Shown: positions 54,206 to 64,000 of the stretch, one piece after another | Position numbering within the stretch: the stretch's first letter is position 1 | How the letters are laid out: every line of letters starts with the position of its first letter | The notes under the pieces: generated by a model | The model's input: the letters and a program-made list of their open reading frames with translations, nothing else | What the model was told of the DNA's origin: nothing | Database searches by the model: none | NCBI GenBank assembly: GCA_024195265.1 | Contig: JAJLRJ010000011.1 | Location: forward strand, 20,852,129 to 20,916,128 | Reading direction: 5' to 3' | Source of the DNA: Dendrophyllia cribrosa | Lineage: Eukaryota > Cnidaria > Anthozoa > Scleractinia > Dendrophylliidae | Length of the DNA: 64,000 nucleotides | Position numbers and translations under genes: made by a program

Positions 54206-55499
54206 CGTACATTTCCAACGAAGCAGAAAAATAAATAAATACCCGTTTAATTTTTCCTACTTGACATCACGTGGCGTAGTTTTAGTCTTCAGTCGCGCAG
54301 TATTCCGATTCCTTACTTTACCTTTTTACGCCAAAATTTAGACTATTAGATAGCGTGACCTGATTGTATAACGCACGCTGTGGTCTAAACTGAGTATAGT
54401 GCGACACATCGCGCTTCGTTGTCAAGCACATTCACAGGCTTAGCCAATCTGTAAACAGGATAGATGAGAGTGAAATCGTGGCGGCACAAGCGGCCCGTTG
54501 AAACGAAGTAGTCGCGATTTTAAATTTTCCATACCGTATCATGCACTTTTGTATTCATATATTTTTACACATTTTTAAGAATTTCACCAAGGCGATTTTT
54601 TGACAATGTCGCATCGCCACGTGGAGAAAATCGTGTTTTATTTGTGCACGTACAACCTCAATTTGACATTGAATTTGAGCCAATCAGAACAAACGGTTAT
54701 AATTTTTTTGTTGCAGTATAAATTTAATTTGTCTCCCTTTATTGATGTATTTGGGGTTTTTTTCCGACTGAAATACATTGAGGTAGTTCTATTTTAATTT
54801 GACAGTGACTGGAACTGAAAATTTGCTTGAAAAATTTTCTCAGCCAAGTTCCATACAATGCATGCCGTCCCTTTTCAATTCGCGTATTACCTACGGCTAA
54901 ATAATGTGGTAATTCAATGTTGTACTAAAGCAGGATTTTATAAGGAAATCCCGCTTAACGTAAAACTCCCCTCTTTCAAGTAACACGGAAAACAAAAATT
55001 TCCTACGTGACAAGTTAAACTGCCTGTCCTTCTTTTCATCGACAACATTTTGGGAGATGCTATGACAATACCAAAATGGTTTACTCACCTTAAACACTGC
55101 TGATACGCAGTCTGCTGTGACATCTTTATCGTTGAAAGGCGACTCTTTGTTGTTCGCGCCAGAGGATGAAAGTTCGGTCTAACTCGTCCACGTTAGCGGG
55201 AACTAAACAAGATGGACACCGTTCTGTTCTTCTCACCTGAAGAAACCAAAATGCCAATCAAATTGCTAGTATGGCCAATCCTCGGTCAGATACGAAGCGT
55301 ATTTGGTTCTCCACGAGTTCCAAAATTGCCGGCAAGAAATACACTGGTCTCCCCATTTCCGGTGCTGCACGTCACAAATGCTTACACCCATACCAAGCCC
55401 CCCCCCCCCCCCCCCCACCCCCCCCTTCCCCCCACCCCCGCCTCCCTCCCACACTCTATGACTATAAGCAAACGAAAACGTCAAGTTTAAAATAGAATT

Positions 55500-55880
55500 T
55501 CGTTATAGTTTGTACATAAAACGAAAAAAAGATAAAACGGAAGTCGATTTTCGTTATTTCGTTTTTTTGTTTAAGTTTGGACATAAAACGAAAAACGATA
55601 AAACGGAAGTTGATGTTCGTTTTTCGTTTTTTCGTTTAAGTACGGACATAAAACGAAAAACGACAAAACGGAAGTTGATTTTCGTTTTTTTGTTTTTTCG
55701 TTTAAGTACGGACATAAAACGAAAAACGACAAAACGGAAGTTGATTTTCGTTTTTTTGTTTTTTCGTTTAAGTTTGGACATAAAACTAAAAACGACAAAA
55801 CGGAAGTTGATTTTCGTTTTTCGTTTTTTCGTTTAAGTTTGGACATAAAACGAAAAACGAGAAAACGGACTTTGATTTTG
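55500..55880 (-). repeat. Minisatellite in the right arm
   Basis: Reverse complement of the 53165 array. Open frames on either strand are repeat translations. Confidence 0.85.
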
Positions 55881-56231
55881 TGTTTTGCTTTTTGATCTTA
55901 GTTTACAAGTAAAGGGACGATTATATATTTCTTAAATTTTAGCAATTTTGGGAGATTTTGAGGTTTTTCTTATGTACATAAATCAGGTTAAGTGGTTTTA
56001 ATTTGAACTTTAATAAAACGATGTGTTTTAGGTAAAATCGGGTTCTGTAATGGCAGGATTTCAAATAAAAAACTGAAAATAAGACTGTGGATTAGCTTTT
56101 TCCGTTGTTGAATATAGAATAGAAATAAAAAATATCGAGTGGACGAACCGTGCACGGACCCAACATAACTTCCCATCGAAAATTGTATTTTGTTTTACCT
56201 TTAATTCCCTCCACTGTTGGAAATTCTTTAA

Positions 56232-57226
56232 GGTGTTTCCCTCCAGTTTCCATGCAGCCGCACCGACCATTTCTGCGTGACCATCATGTTTTGCGGAGTA
56301 ACGTTAGGGGCTGTGTTCCACGTTATTTTTATCATTCTCACGAATTTCAGTAGGACGTTTATTTAAAAGCAGGTTTTTTATTCGCATTTGATGTGCACTG
56401 GACAGTGACACTCTCGGCATTTTGAATTGTAGGGAAGCGAAAGAAGCCAACGTGATTTGCATAATTCTCAACACGCAGAAATGCGTTACACTTCACCTGT
56501 GCAATCAAAACACAAAGTCTCAATCGCGTTTTAGGTGAACTTTATTATTTTATTTGACCATGTTGCAATGTTTCAATCAAGATAAAACTTCGAGACAATG
56601 TTGTTCATATTATAAAGAAACGACCACAAAAGTTTAAAAAAAATCTATCTCGCGGTTTTTGAAATATGTAGAAAAGTGCTAAAACTACAATATCAAGGAC
56701 TCAGTCAAAAAACTATGGTTTCCTATAGAAGATGGAATCTCCAAAACTAAAACGAGAAACGCTTTCAAACTTTCATAGTTTCATCTCATACACTAAACAC
56801 GCATTTTGGCGTAAATTTGAGATTGAGAAATTAAACTTTTATAAGCTTTATCGAGGAACTTATGGATGTGCTCAAACACATGCAAAATCACAACTTCGAA
56901 ATGTTTTACTGATTTACTCAAAATCGGCTTGACAAAAGTTCCTAATTTTTAAATATTTTGTTTGCCATATGTCATAGTTTATCGAAATAGTTATGATTTT
57001 TCTAGATGCCATCGCAATCGCTCGGAATTTAGACTCAAGTGATTTCAATTTTTCTCGTTTATCTACTCAATTTTAAATGCGATTTACAAAATTGTTACAC
57101 TTTTATAAACTTCAAACTATGTACAATATATTGTGTAAGTTTCATACTAATTCGATAAAGGAAAGTTATTTAAACGGCCGCTCAAAAATGTTCGGTGCGG
57201 CTACACGGAAACTGGAGGGAAACACC
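56232..57226. mobile_element. TTAA-flanked TIR element, 995 bp
   Basis: GGTGTTTCCCTCCAGTTTCC at the left is inverted as GGAAACTGGAGGGAAACACC at the right, with TTAA on both sides (56228-56231, 57227-57230). The subterminal GCCGCACCGACCATTT is also partly inverted. No transposase frame, so non-autonomous, of PiggyBac or Kolobok type. Confidence 0.8.
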
Positions 57227-57239
57227 TTAAATCTCCGCT

Positions 57240-59285
57240 TCCCGAAGTGACAAACATCTCCCCGCATTGCTCTCATCCTCGAAACAATATTTTATCCCTG
57301 AAAGCTCTTCTTTTTCCACTATAGCGGCTTCTGAGTATCCCTGTCTTGAATAGCAAACCGAGAAAAAATACAGGAAAATAACGACTTTAACTTAAACGGT
57401 TTTCTCCGCTTAGTAAACACAGGAAAACATCAAAGTACCTTTCCTGTTCAGCGCGTACGACGGCGGGCACACGGACGGACGCGCCCGCGAAACATTCCGC
57501 TAGCCATGACCATGAAAAATGACGGGCATAGGTTCTATGAGTATGGGGCTGCGCAGCCGGGCCTTCGGCCCGGCGAGTGCTCCGCTAAAAATAAAACAAA
57601 AAGAAAGTAAAGCGGGACTCACCTTTGATTTCTTCGGATCAAGAAATATTAGAACGTCGAGAAAACAAAGTTCCGTTCATCACAGTGCCGAGCGTGACAG
57701 CATTGCGAGGCGCCGTGACAAGTTTTACCAAGTCCCAGGTCACCAGCTCTGCACGTCAACATTTCGTACATCGAAGGTGGAAACGAGTAGTCTCCTGAGC
57801 TGCTGTCTAAACATTTATTAGTAAAATTCTTGGCAACGTAATATTGTTACTATTTGTCTGTGTTTCTTTTTAATTACCTCAGGACGAAAGCAAGGTGAAG
57901 AGGATGATAGTACCGTATACCACCCACCCAAAGATGACGCGTTGTCGACTATCTATATATATTATGCATCTTCACCCGGAGGCTGAGCCTAACAGCGGAG
58001 CTCCCTAAATTCTCATATTCTAGAATGCCTTTTTTTAGCTATAACTGCAATATAGTGCGCACGCTACAAGTTTCCATAATTTCCAGTTACTAATCATATG
58101 CATTTCGCGCTGCGATCCAGTGACCAGTATACAGCAGCTATACTAATAGGCACAGTTCATCTAAGCCCGTTTCCCTTTGCGGACAAGCTGGTCCATGATC
58201 CGGCTATGAATCGAGTTTTACAGACAGAGAATAACGAGAGGAAGATTTGTTAAGTTTCCCAACATTTCCAAAAACCTCTTTATAAAATTATTGTTCCATG
58301 TTCCTTGATGAGTACCACTAGAATTTTTATGTGAAAGGGAAGGAAGGCCTCTGTGTAAAAGATAAACGATACTATACAGCCAGCCTGCTATACAGCTGAG
58401 GCATGAAAACGGATAGTTGTTAATTGCAAAATACCAATCACGGCTGTTCTGTATACGTGACAGACGGCGCTAATAAATGAGTTTTCCATGAGCCTAATAC
58501 ATAGGAAGGAAGGTCTCTGGGTAAAATATAAACCGTGTACTATACAATGGCGAGAGCCGTAAGTCAGATTACGGCTCTGCCGCTGAAAAATTCCGTTCGT
58601 TAACGTCTGTGAAAATTGTATGACCGAAAGAAATTGGTGTAACTCGCTGGAATTGCTTTGAATCGACCCAAAAAAACGCTCAATACACCAGTAAACACAC
58701 AAAGAAGTTCAGGTGAGCCATTTTTATTGAAATATCGTTCGTAATTTTACGCTCAAATTCGTTCGTAATTTTACGCTCAAATTGGAAGCGAATTTTCCCC
58801 ATAGAAATCCTTAGAATTTCGCTATTACACAACAGTTACCACGACGTTCAAATTAATACAAGGTGTAAACATCACTTGAGCTTGGGGTACCTTTACCAGC
58901 ATACTAAATAAAGATTGCAGGAAAATTGCATGTTTTTGTAGTCAAGTGTATCGATAAATTTTATCCACACCCTTGGGAATCACAGTGCGCAAAAATCACC
59001 TTTTGCCGACCCATTGAACTGGTAATTGATCCCTAAAATCGAAATAAGGGCCTGGTCGCACTACAGTCAAAAACAAAAATCCGCCCGTGCAAAAATCGAG
59101 GAAAACAAGAGAAACCACTCTGGTGGGACACGCTCTTTGTAGAATGTGTTTGTTTTTGTGTCATTTTGCACGGGCTAATTTTTGTTTTTGACCGTAGTGC
59201 GATTAGGCCCTAAGACTGTGATTCTATTTCTCGGATGAATGATAACATATTGTGCAGAGGCTGACCGAAATTTCCGTGCGAAGCG
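57240..59285. other. Intergenic stretch with a GC hairpin and a short duplication
   Basis: A perfect hairpin GCCGGGCC-TTC-GGCCCGGC sits at 57556-57574 in a GC-rich patch. Two related blocks with GGAAGGAAGG and CTCTGTGTAAAA / CTCTGGGTAAAA lie at 58334 and 58504. No convincing gene. Confidence 0.35.
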
Positions 59286-59292
59286 AGGTTTA

Positions 59293-59707
59293 GACTACGT
59301 TTACACTAGACGAGATTTTTCCGGATTCGTGACGAATCCGGAACATTTTGGTACCGGATTCGTTTTGCCGTTTACACGCAGATGGGTGAATCCGAAATAA
59401 AAACGTTCCGGTTTGGTCGCGTCTCCGGAGATTTTGAATCCGAAATCTAAAGTGAATACTTTGTATCCGATAACTGTAAATCCGCAATGTTTTGAAGTGT
59501 AAACAGTTGTTCCCACGAATCCGGATACTTTTTCGCCTGCTTTGTAACCGTTCCCGCATGAATGTCCTCGGATTTATCGATGTGTGTAAACGGTTGGGAA
59601 TCCGAATACCCTTTAGTATAAACGCCTGCGAATCCGAATACCCTAAATTTAATAAATCCGGAAACATTTATGAATCCGGAAAAATCTCCTCTAGTGTAAA
59701 CGTAGTC
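59293..59707. mobile_element. MITE of 415 bp with TTA target duplication (Harbinger-type)
   Basis: TTA, then GACTACGTTTACACTAGACG, inverted at the right end as TCTAGTGTAAACGTAGTC, then TTA. The interior carries many GAATCCG/CGGATTC motifs in both orientations. Confidence 0.75.
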
Positions 59708-59746
59708 TTAATAATAAATTTGTCGTGCCTCGCGAATTCCAGCAAG

Positions 59747-60050
59747 GTGTCGTGCAGTTGCCTGGCAACAGTGCAACAAAGCTTGAATGACGTCAGACAA
59801 ACGAAAGAGGATGATGGGAACACCTGTGGTACTACTTCATGTAAGCCTGTAAAGGAGCATTGTAAACAAAGATGGCGGACGGTAAACGGTATGCGAAACG
59901 GTACCAAAGTTTTTGGTTTCAAAGAAGACGAAGTAGAATGGCGAAAAGCTTCATACGCTAATCGAGACGCCACCAAAGTTTCGACCCGCGGTGCACCTCC
60001 TCCGAGCTTCGCGAGGTTCTGCGAGACATGTACTTATTTCTAGTTTTAAT
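59747..60050 (+). repeat. Copy B of the coding-like repeat (see 23478)
   Basis: Contains GCAACAAAGCTTGAA, AAACAAAGATGGCGGAC and the frame FKEDEVEWRKASYANRD. A one-base difference from copy A shifts the end. It lies upstream of the zinc-knuckle exons and may be their 5' exon. Confidence 0.5.
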
Positions 60051-60163
60051 TGCAGATGTGGATGGTCAGAGGGTAAGTTAATCATATCAGTGCATTGAAA
60101 TACCTGATGATTACCTTGAATTGATTTGGTATTGATGTAACGTTCATTCTTTGGTTGATGCAG

Positions 60164-61107
60164 CACCACCAGATGCTCCAGCAGCAGCCGCTGCAGCACC
60201 AGCTGGTAAGTTAAATTGTGCATTAAAATATTTCACTGTGTAAATTTATTTGGTATTGTTAGGTTTTAGATGTAGTTGTTCTGAGTAAGTTATGTTTTGC
60301 TTTAAATATTATGTAGGTCCTTTTATGAAACAGTTTATAATTACTAAGGTTTTCCCCAAAAAAATTGGTAACACCTTAAAGAGTAGTGAAATGGCAAAAG
60401 GAAGATTTGGTTTATTAGAGTTGAAATGTACAATGTTCCAATTATAATCTCTTGGTTTCATTCAGTTGGATGCACATAAGATTTGGATGCACACAAGAGA
60501 TTTGCTAATACAAACCTTTGAAGTATAGGACAATATTGCATGGTGTTTAGAATTACCAATAATATTACTGTAGTCTGAACACTGTTCCATGTTTTCAAAG
60601 AGAAATTTATGAATGCAGTCATGCTCTGCTGGTGTGTCCACTACATGTAGCAGTTTTACTTGACGTGACATGAGAACACCATTATTCTGATAATTAGTTT
60701 AGAAATGGAACTTAAAAAAGCAAAATATTGCCATGTAAGGAGTGGTGAGCTATGTGCGTGCTCTATAATTTCCAGCCGTGCATCTATTGAAAATCAAATA
60801 ATTAACACTCCAATCAAATGGTGCATATTCTTCAGCTATATTCTAATTACACAATACCAGCCATTTGTGTGTATGCAGTAGGGATCATCAGGAATTTAAT
60901 TTGTTTTATGTTCTGTAATCCTGTTGTTTTATTACTGCATTTCCACAATCCTAATTTTCTGATCAATTAATTTTCTTTTGCAGAAACTTGCTTCAACTGT
61001 GGAGGAGCAGGCCACCTCCAGTGGCAATGCCCCTCTCCTCCTACCACAACAAAAAGTGGAAGAAGAGAGAGGGGTGGCCACCAGAGTGGGGGATTTTTTT
61101 TTTTAAA
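60164..61107 (+). CDS. Possible small gene ending in a CCHC zinc knuckle
   Basis: A 42-base exon (60164-60205) between GTTGATGCAG and GTAAGT codes for a Pro/Ala-rich stretch (PPDAPAAAAAAPA). It is phase-compatible with the last exon from 60984 (acceptor TTTCTTTTGCAG), which reads TCFNCGGAGHLQWQCP, a C-x2-C-x4-H-x4-C knuckle, then a Lys/Arg/Gly tail and a stop near 61107. Such knuckles bind single-stranded nucleic acid in CNBP-like and Gag proteins. A 17-base exon near 60055-60071 could precede it. The true 5' exons are uncertain. Confidence 0.4.
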
Positions 61108-61109
61108 TG

Positions 61110-63150
61110 TTTACAATTAAATTTCTTTTACAGCGGTAGCCAATAACACGTGACCCACCACCTTCAACACAGTTGGATAAAGCCGAGTTTTAGTGGATGT
61201 CAATCCAAAAAAAGCTGTTAACATTATTTTAGATTCTTGACAGGATTTCAAGAAAGCAGAGTTTAAAATCAACAATTTACCCTGCCGAGAGAATGTAAAA
61301 TTTTTCCAAACTTAATTTCCAAGCCAGTTGAAACAAAAAGAAAACCATATTTTTAGAATAAAACTTGCAAATTTCACCGCATGTGATAATTTGCAACCCA
61401 GTGATGCATGATGAATATCAGGCAGATCAAAATCATAAAGCCGTGGCTGCGAGAAGCGCCAGTGAGTTTTTTATCATGTTGAATGAAATGATTATTCCCT
61501 TTAAATTGTAATTGACTTTGAAATTTGTTTTAAAATGTTTACTATTTCTTTTTGGAAAAATTGTTTGAAATCCAGTTAGAATTAAAAAAAAACAATGTTA
61601 ATGGCTTCCTTTGATTGACGTCCACCAAACTCAAGTTTGACCTTTAGGGATAAAAGTGATGGGCTGCATGTTAATGGTAAGCGCTGTAACTTCTACAATT
61701 CAGCTTATAGTTGTTTTCTGGAGAAAAAATAAAGTTACATTCTGTATTTTTTGAAATACGGCACAGCTTGTAAAAATATCCCGTGATACTACACACAAAA
61801 CCAGGATAATAAGATGTAACTATTCCATTACACTTATACCCAAATGTACTAAAACTGAAAACCTAGCAAATGTGAGTAAAATGTTTTCCGCTTCATTCAT
61901 TCCTCAACCAGCAGAAAACCTTGCTTACAAGTTGTGCTGTATTTTGATCAGTGTGTTTTGAAGTTCTCACAATATTTTTCTTATTCAATAAAGTGTACAA
62001 GAATATTAATCGAGTCATTTCCTGTTTTGTTGTGATATTGATTGAATTGTCAGATGTCATTTTGTGATATTTCATCTTGGTCTTTGGCTGATCAGCAAAT
62101 ACCCGTTTTTTTTTTTTTTTTTGCTGATTGGCTGAATCACACACAGTTGTTTGAAAAATAGTCATGTCTTGTTGTCATTTAGGTGCCAAATAAGCATTCA
62201 AATTATAAATTTTATTTGTGCATGATGGTCAGGGGTGTAGCTAAGAAAACACCTAGCAGGCTCATTAACAAGTTCAGCCAGTTTTTCTGTCTTGTGCACC
62301 TTCAAAATCTCCCAAAGTCTTTGTTTTCTAGTGACATTTCAGCCGGTGATAAGTTTTCTTTCAGATGGTAAAATTAGCTGGTAGCCGGCTCTTAGCTACA
62401 TCCCTGGATGGTGCAATTTTTGAAAAATAATAAATGCTTTAGGTCTCAACATTACTGATTGAATAATTTATTGCAATTACCAATTGTTGACATTCAAGCT
62501 ACTCAGTATTGTAATTGTTTGTATACATTAGATGTTATTTAACTACAGCTGTAGTTTGTTCATTACATATTTGAAAAACATTTTTCAAGTTTTTTTCAAG
62601 CTTAACATGGAGAAAGCGAAAGGGTTGGGGGTTATTTGGCTACATGCCTCAATACAGTACACAAACAGTACACTGTAGCTCCAAAAAAGTGTTTTATGGA
62701 TGAAAGCTTAGCACATGATAGACAGAGCATGTACACATGTTAAGAGGGTAAAACATTTTTTTACATTATTTTTGCAGAAAATCTACCTAACTGGAGACCC
62801 TGTGTATGACATTGAATTAAATGGAACAAAATTTGCATCAAACTAAATGAAACGATCAAGATTGATTTTGTTTGGTCATTGAACAGAGTCGAACACAAAC
62901 TTTTATTCTGAGTTTGACTTATGAATGAAATCAAATGCCACTGTTTGATCTTGTGCAGAAATCAAACTTTGAGCTAAAATCTATAATGAAGAGAGACTAG
63001 TCCAGTGAACATTTGCTATGATTCAAGATGTCTAATGCAATAAATTTATTGTCTTGTAGTCAAGAGGATTCAACAATTGGAACGACAAAATCAATTGATG
63101 ATTCAACTTGCAGATGGTCTGTAAACAGGTGAAATCTTTCGCGGACTCAC
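61110..63150. other. Intergenic stretch, nothing recognised
   Basis: AT-rich with a T run at 62107-62124. It may hold the 3' UTR of the zinc-knuckle gene. No further exon seen. Confidence 0.3.
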
Positions 63151-63157
63151 TGCGCCT

Positions 63158-63225
63158 TTCAATAACATTTATACTCTGAAGTTAAAAACTCCACCAACGG
63201 TTTTGTTTTTCCTTGCTATCAATCA
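63158..63225. mobile_element. Partial relative of the 51114 MITE
   Basis: CTGCGCCTTTCAATAACATT, then CTCCACCAACGGTTTTG. The other end is not seen. Confidence 0.45.
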
Positions 63226-63542
63226 CCAGGTCACTGCATTTAACTGTGTGTGCTGTGATCTGTGGATTTCAATCCACTTTGTTGGTTTTTTATTTTTCAT
63301 GGTTCATTGATTATCTACAAAAAATACATGTCATTTGGATTAAATGCAGTAAAAAATGCAGATGATCAGTTTGGATTAAGAGTTTGCGTCTTACTGAAAG
63401 ATGCAGTAATGAGCCGTCAACAATTGGAATACAAAACTAAAGGTAAAAAAAGTCATGCTCTTGACACACTGCATGATACACATTTTTTTTTGTCAAGTTC
63501 AATTTTGCTCAATGACCAGAAAAAATCAAACTTAATGGAATA

Positions 63543-63860
63543 GCCCTTTTTGAGGTTAACCTTGCTCATCTGCATTAGAATAAAAGTCAACGTGGTTGCA
63601 AGGCAATTTCAAGCAGAAACTACAAAATTGTCCGAAATTGCCTCGCAACCATGTTGACTTTTATTGTGATGCAAATGAGAGAGGTTAACTGCAAAAAGGG
63701 CCATTACGGTTCACCTGTCTCATTTGTATTACAATGAAAGGCAACATGGTTGCGAGGCAATTTGGGGCAGAATACTACAAAATTGCCTGAAATTGCTTCG
63801 CAACCATGTTGACTTTTATTGTAATGCAAATGAAAGAGGTTAACTGCAAACAGGGCTATT
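63543..63860. mobile_element. Two tandem copies of a MITE with CAACATGGTTGCGAGGC arms
   Basis: AGCCCTTTTTGAGGTTAACC is inverted as GGTTAACTGCAAAAAGGGC. Within each copy TGGTTGCGAGGCAATTT is inverted as AAATTGCCTCGCAACCA. Copies lie at about 63543-63703 and 63704-63860. Confidence 0.65.
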
Positions 63861-64000
63861 GCTTTTAATTTATTAATTGATTGAGTTTGAAAGCAGAATG
63901 CATGATGTGATGCAACAGCTTTGGATATGCAACAAGAAAAAGGTTTCAACTTGACATCAAAAGACTACAAAAGAGTTTTCTTTGAACCCCTTCTCAAGAA

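Larger units (their letters stand above)
52876..56160. mobile_element. Foldback-like element 3 with perfect 6-bp target duplication
   Basis: GGTCCGTGCACGGTTCGTCC at 52876 is inverted as GGACGAACCGTGCACGGACC at the right end, and CAACAT flanks both sides (52870-52875, 56161-56166). The inverted arms run about 1.3-1.4 kb each (to about 54200 and from about 54760), leaving a spacer near 0.56 kb. Each arm holds an array of CGAAAAACGAAAATCAACTT units, a poly-G or poly-C run and an exon-like block. No transposase seen. Confidence 0.8.

Noticed and set aside
53188..55846. Open frames with periodic FVLCPNLN / MSKLKRK peptides
   Set aside because: Produced by the CGAAAAACG minisatellite in both arms of the inverted element.
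57519..57821. 100-codon open frame near a GC hairpin
   Set aside because: No recognisable domain, splice context or start context. It passes through a palindrome.

Overview
The window looks like genomic DNA of a cnidarian, most likely an anthozoan such as a coral. The evidence is AT-rich intron-bearing DNA, eukaryotic splice sites, dense and diverse transposons (PiggyBac, Penelope-like, Gypsy, several LINE types, Harbinger-like, many MITEs), and an SLC22-type transporter gene spread over 26 kb of repeat-filled introns. The organism call is an inference from repeat and gene style; no marker gene settles it.

Region 1 (1-14.7 kb) is the most interesting part. It is a decayed endogenous Polinton/adintovirus-like dsDNA virus. 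It holds a protein-primed DNA polymerase B fragment (running off the left edge), a retroviral-type integrase, an A32/FtsK-like packaging ATPase, a probable double jelly-roll major capsid protein, and six small late-type ORFs. To these it adds what reads as a VLTF-3-like late transcription factor, a YqaJ/lambda-exonuclease-type nuclease, and small zinc-binding ORFs. Two promoter classes are visible. Capsid-side genes each carry a TAAAAC...TATATATACAC box directly before the start codon. The nuclease, VLTF-3-like and zinc-ORF genes carry a CCAATTGAA box. Many genes are broken by frameshifts or stops. Later insertions split the element: a LINE between integrase and structural genes, a four-exon PiggyBac gene inside that LINE, an L1-like 3' fragment above the capsid gene, and a LINE 3' tail inside the nuclease gene.

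Region 2 (14.7-24.3 kb) is non-viral repeat DNA. It has one candidate two-exon small gene (16.36-17.32 kb), a Harbinger-like relic, tRNA-derived SINE-like sequence, a tandem segmental duplication with a TTAA-flanked insertion in only one copy, and MITEs.

Region 3 (24.3-50.8 kb, + strand) holds exon 1 and the last four exons of an SLC22/organic-ion-transporter-like gene, with compatible splice phases in the 3' part. I could not find the middle exons. The introns hold two large elements capped by inverted arrays of tandem repeats (27.7-33.4 and 39.1-44.8 kb), a Gypsy pol fragment, a LINE 5' fragment, and rearranged Penelope-like pieces.

Region 4 (51-64 kb) holds a third inverted-array element with a perfect 6-bp target duplication (52,876-56,160), a TTAA-flanked TIR element next to it, several MITEs, and a possible small multi-exon CCHC zinc-knuckle gene near 60-61 kb whose 5' part is duplicated at 23.5 kb.

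All product names come from reading motifs and context by eye. No database or alignment tool was used.
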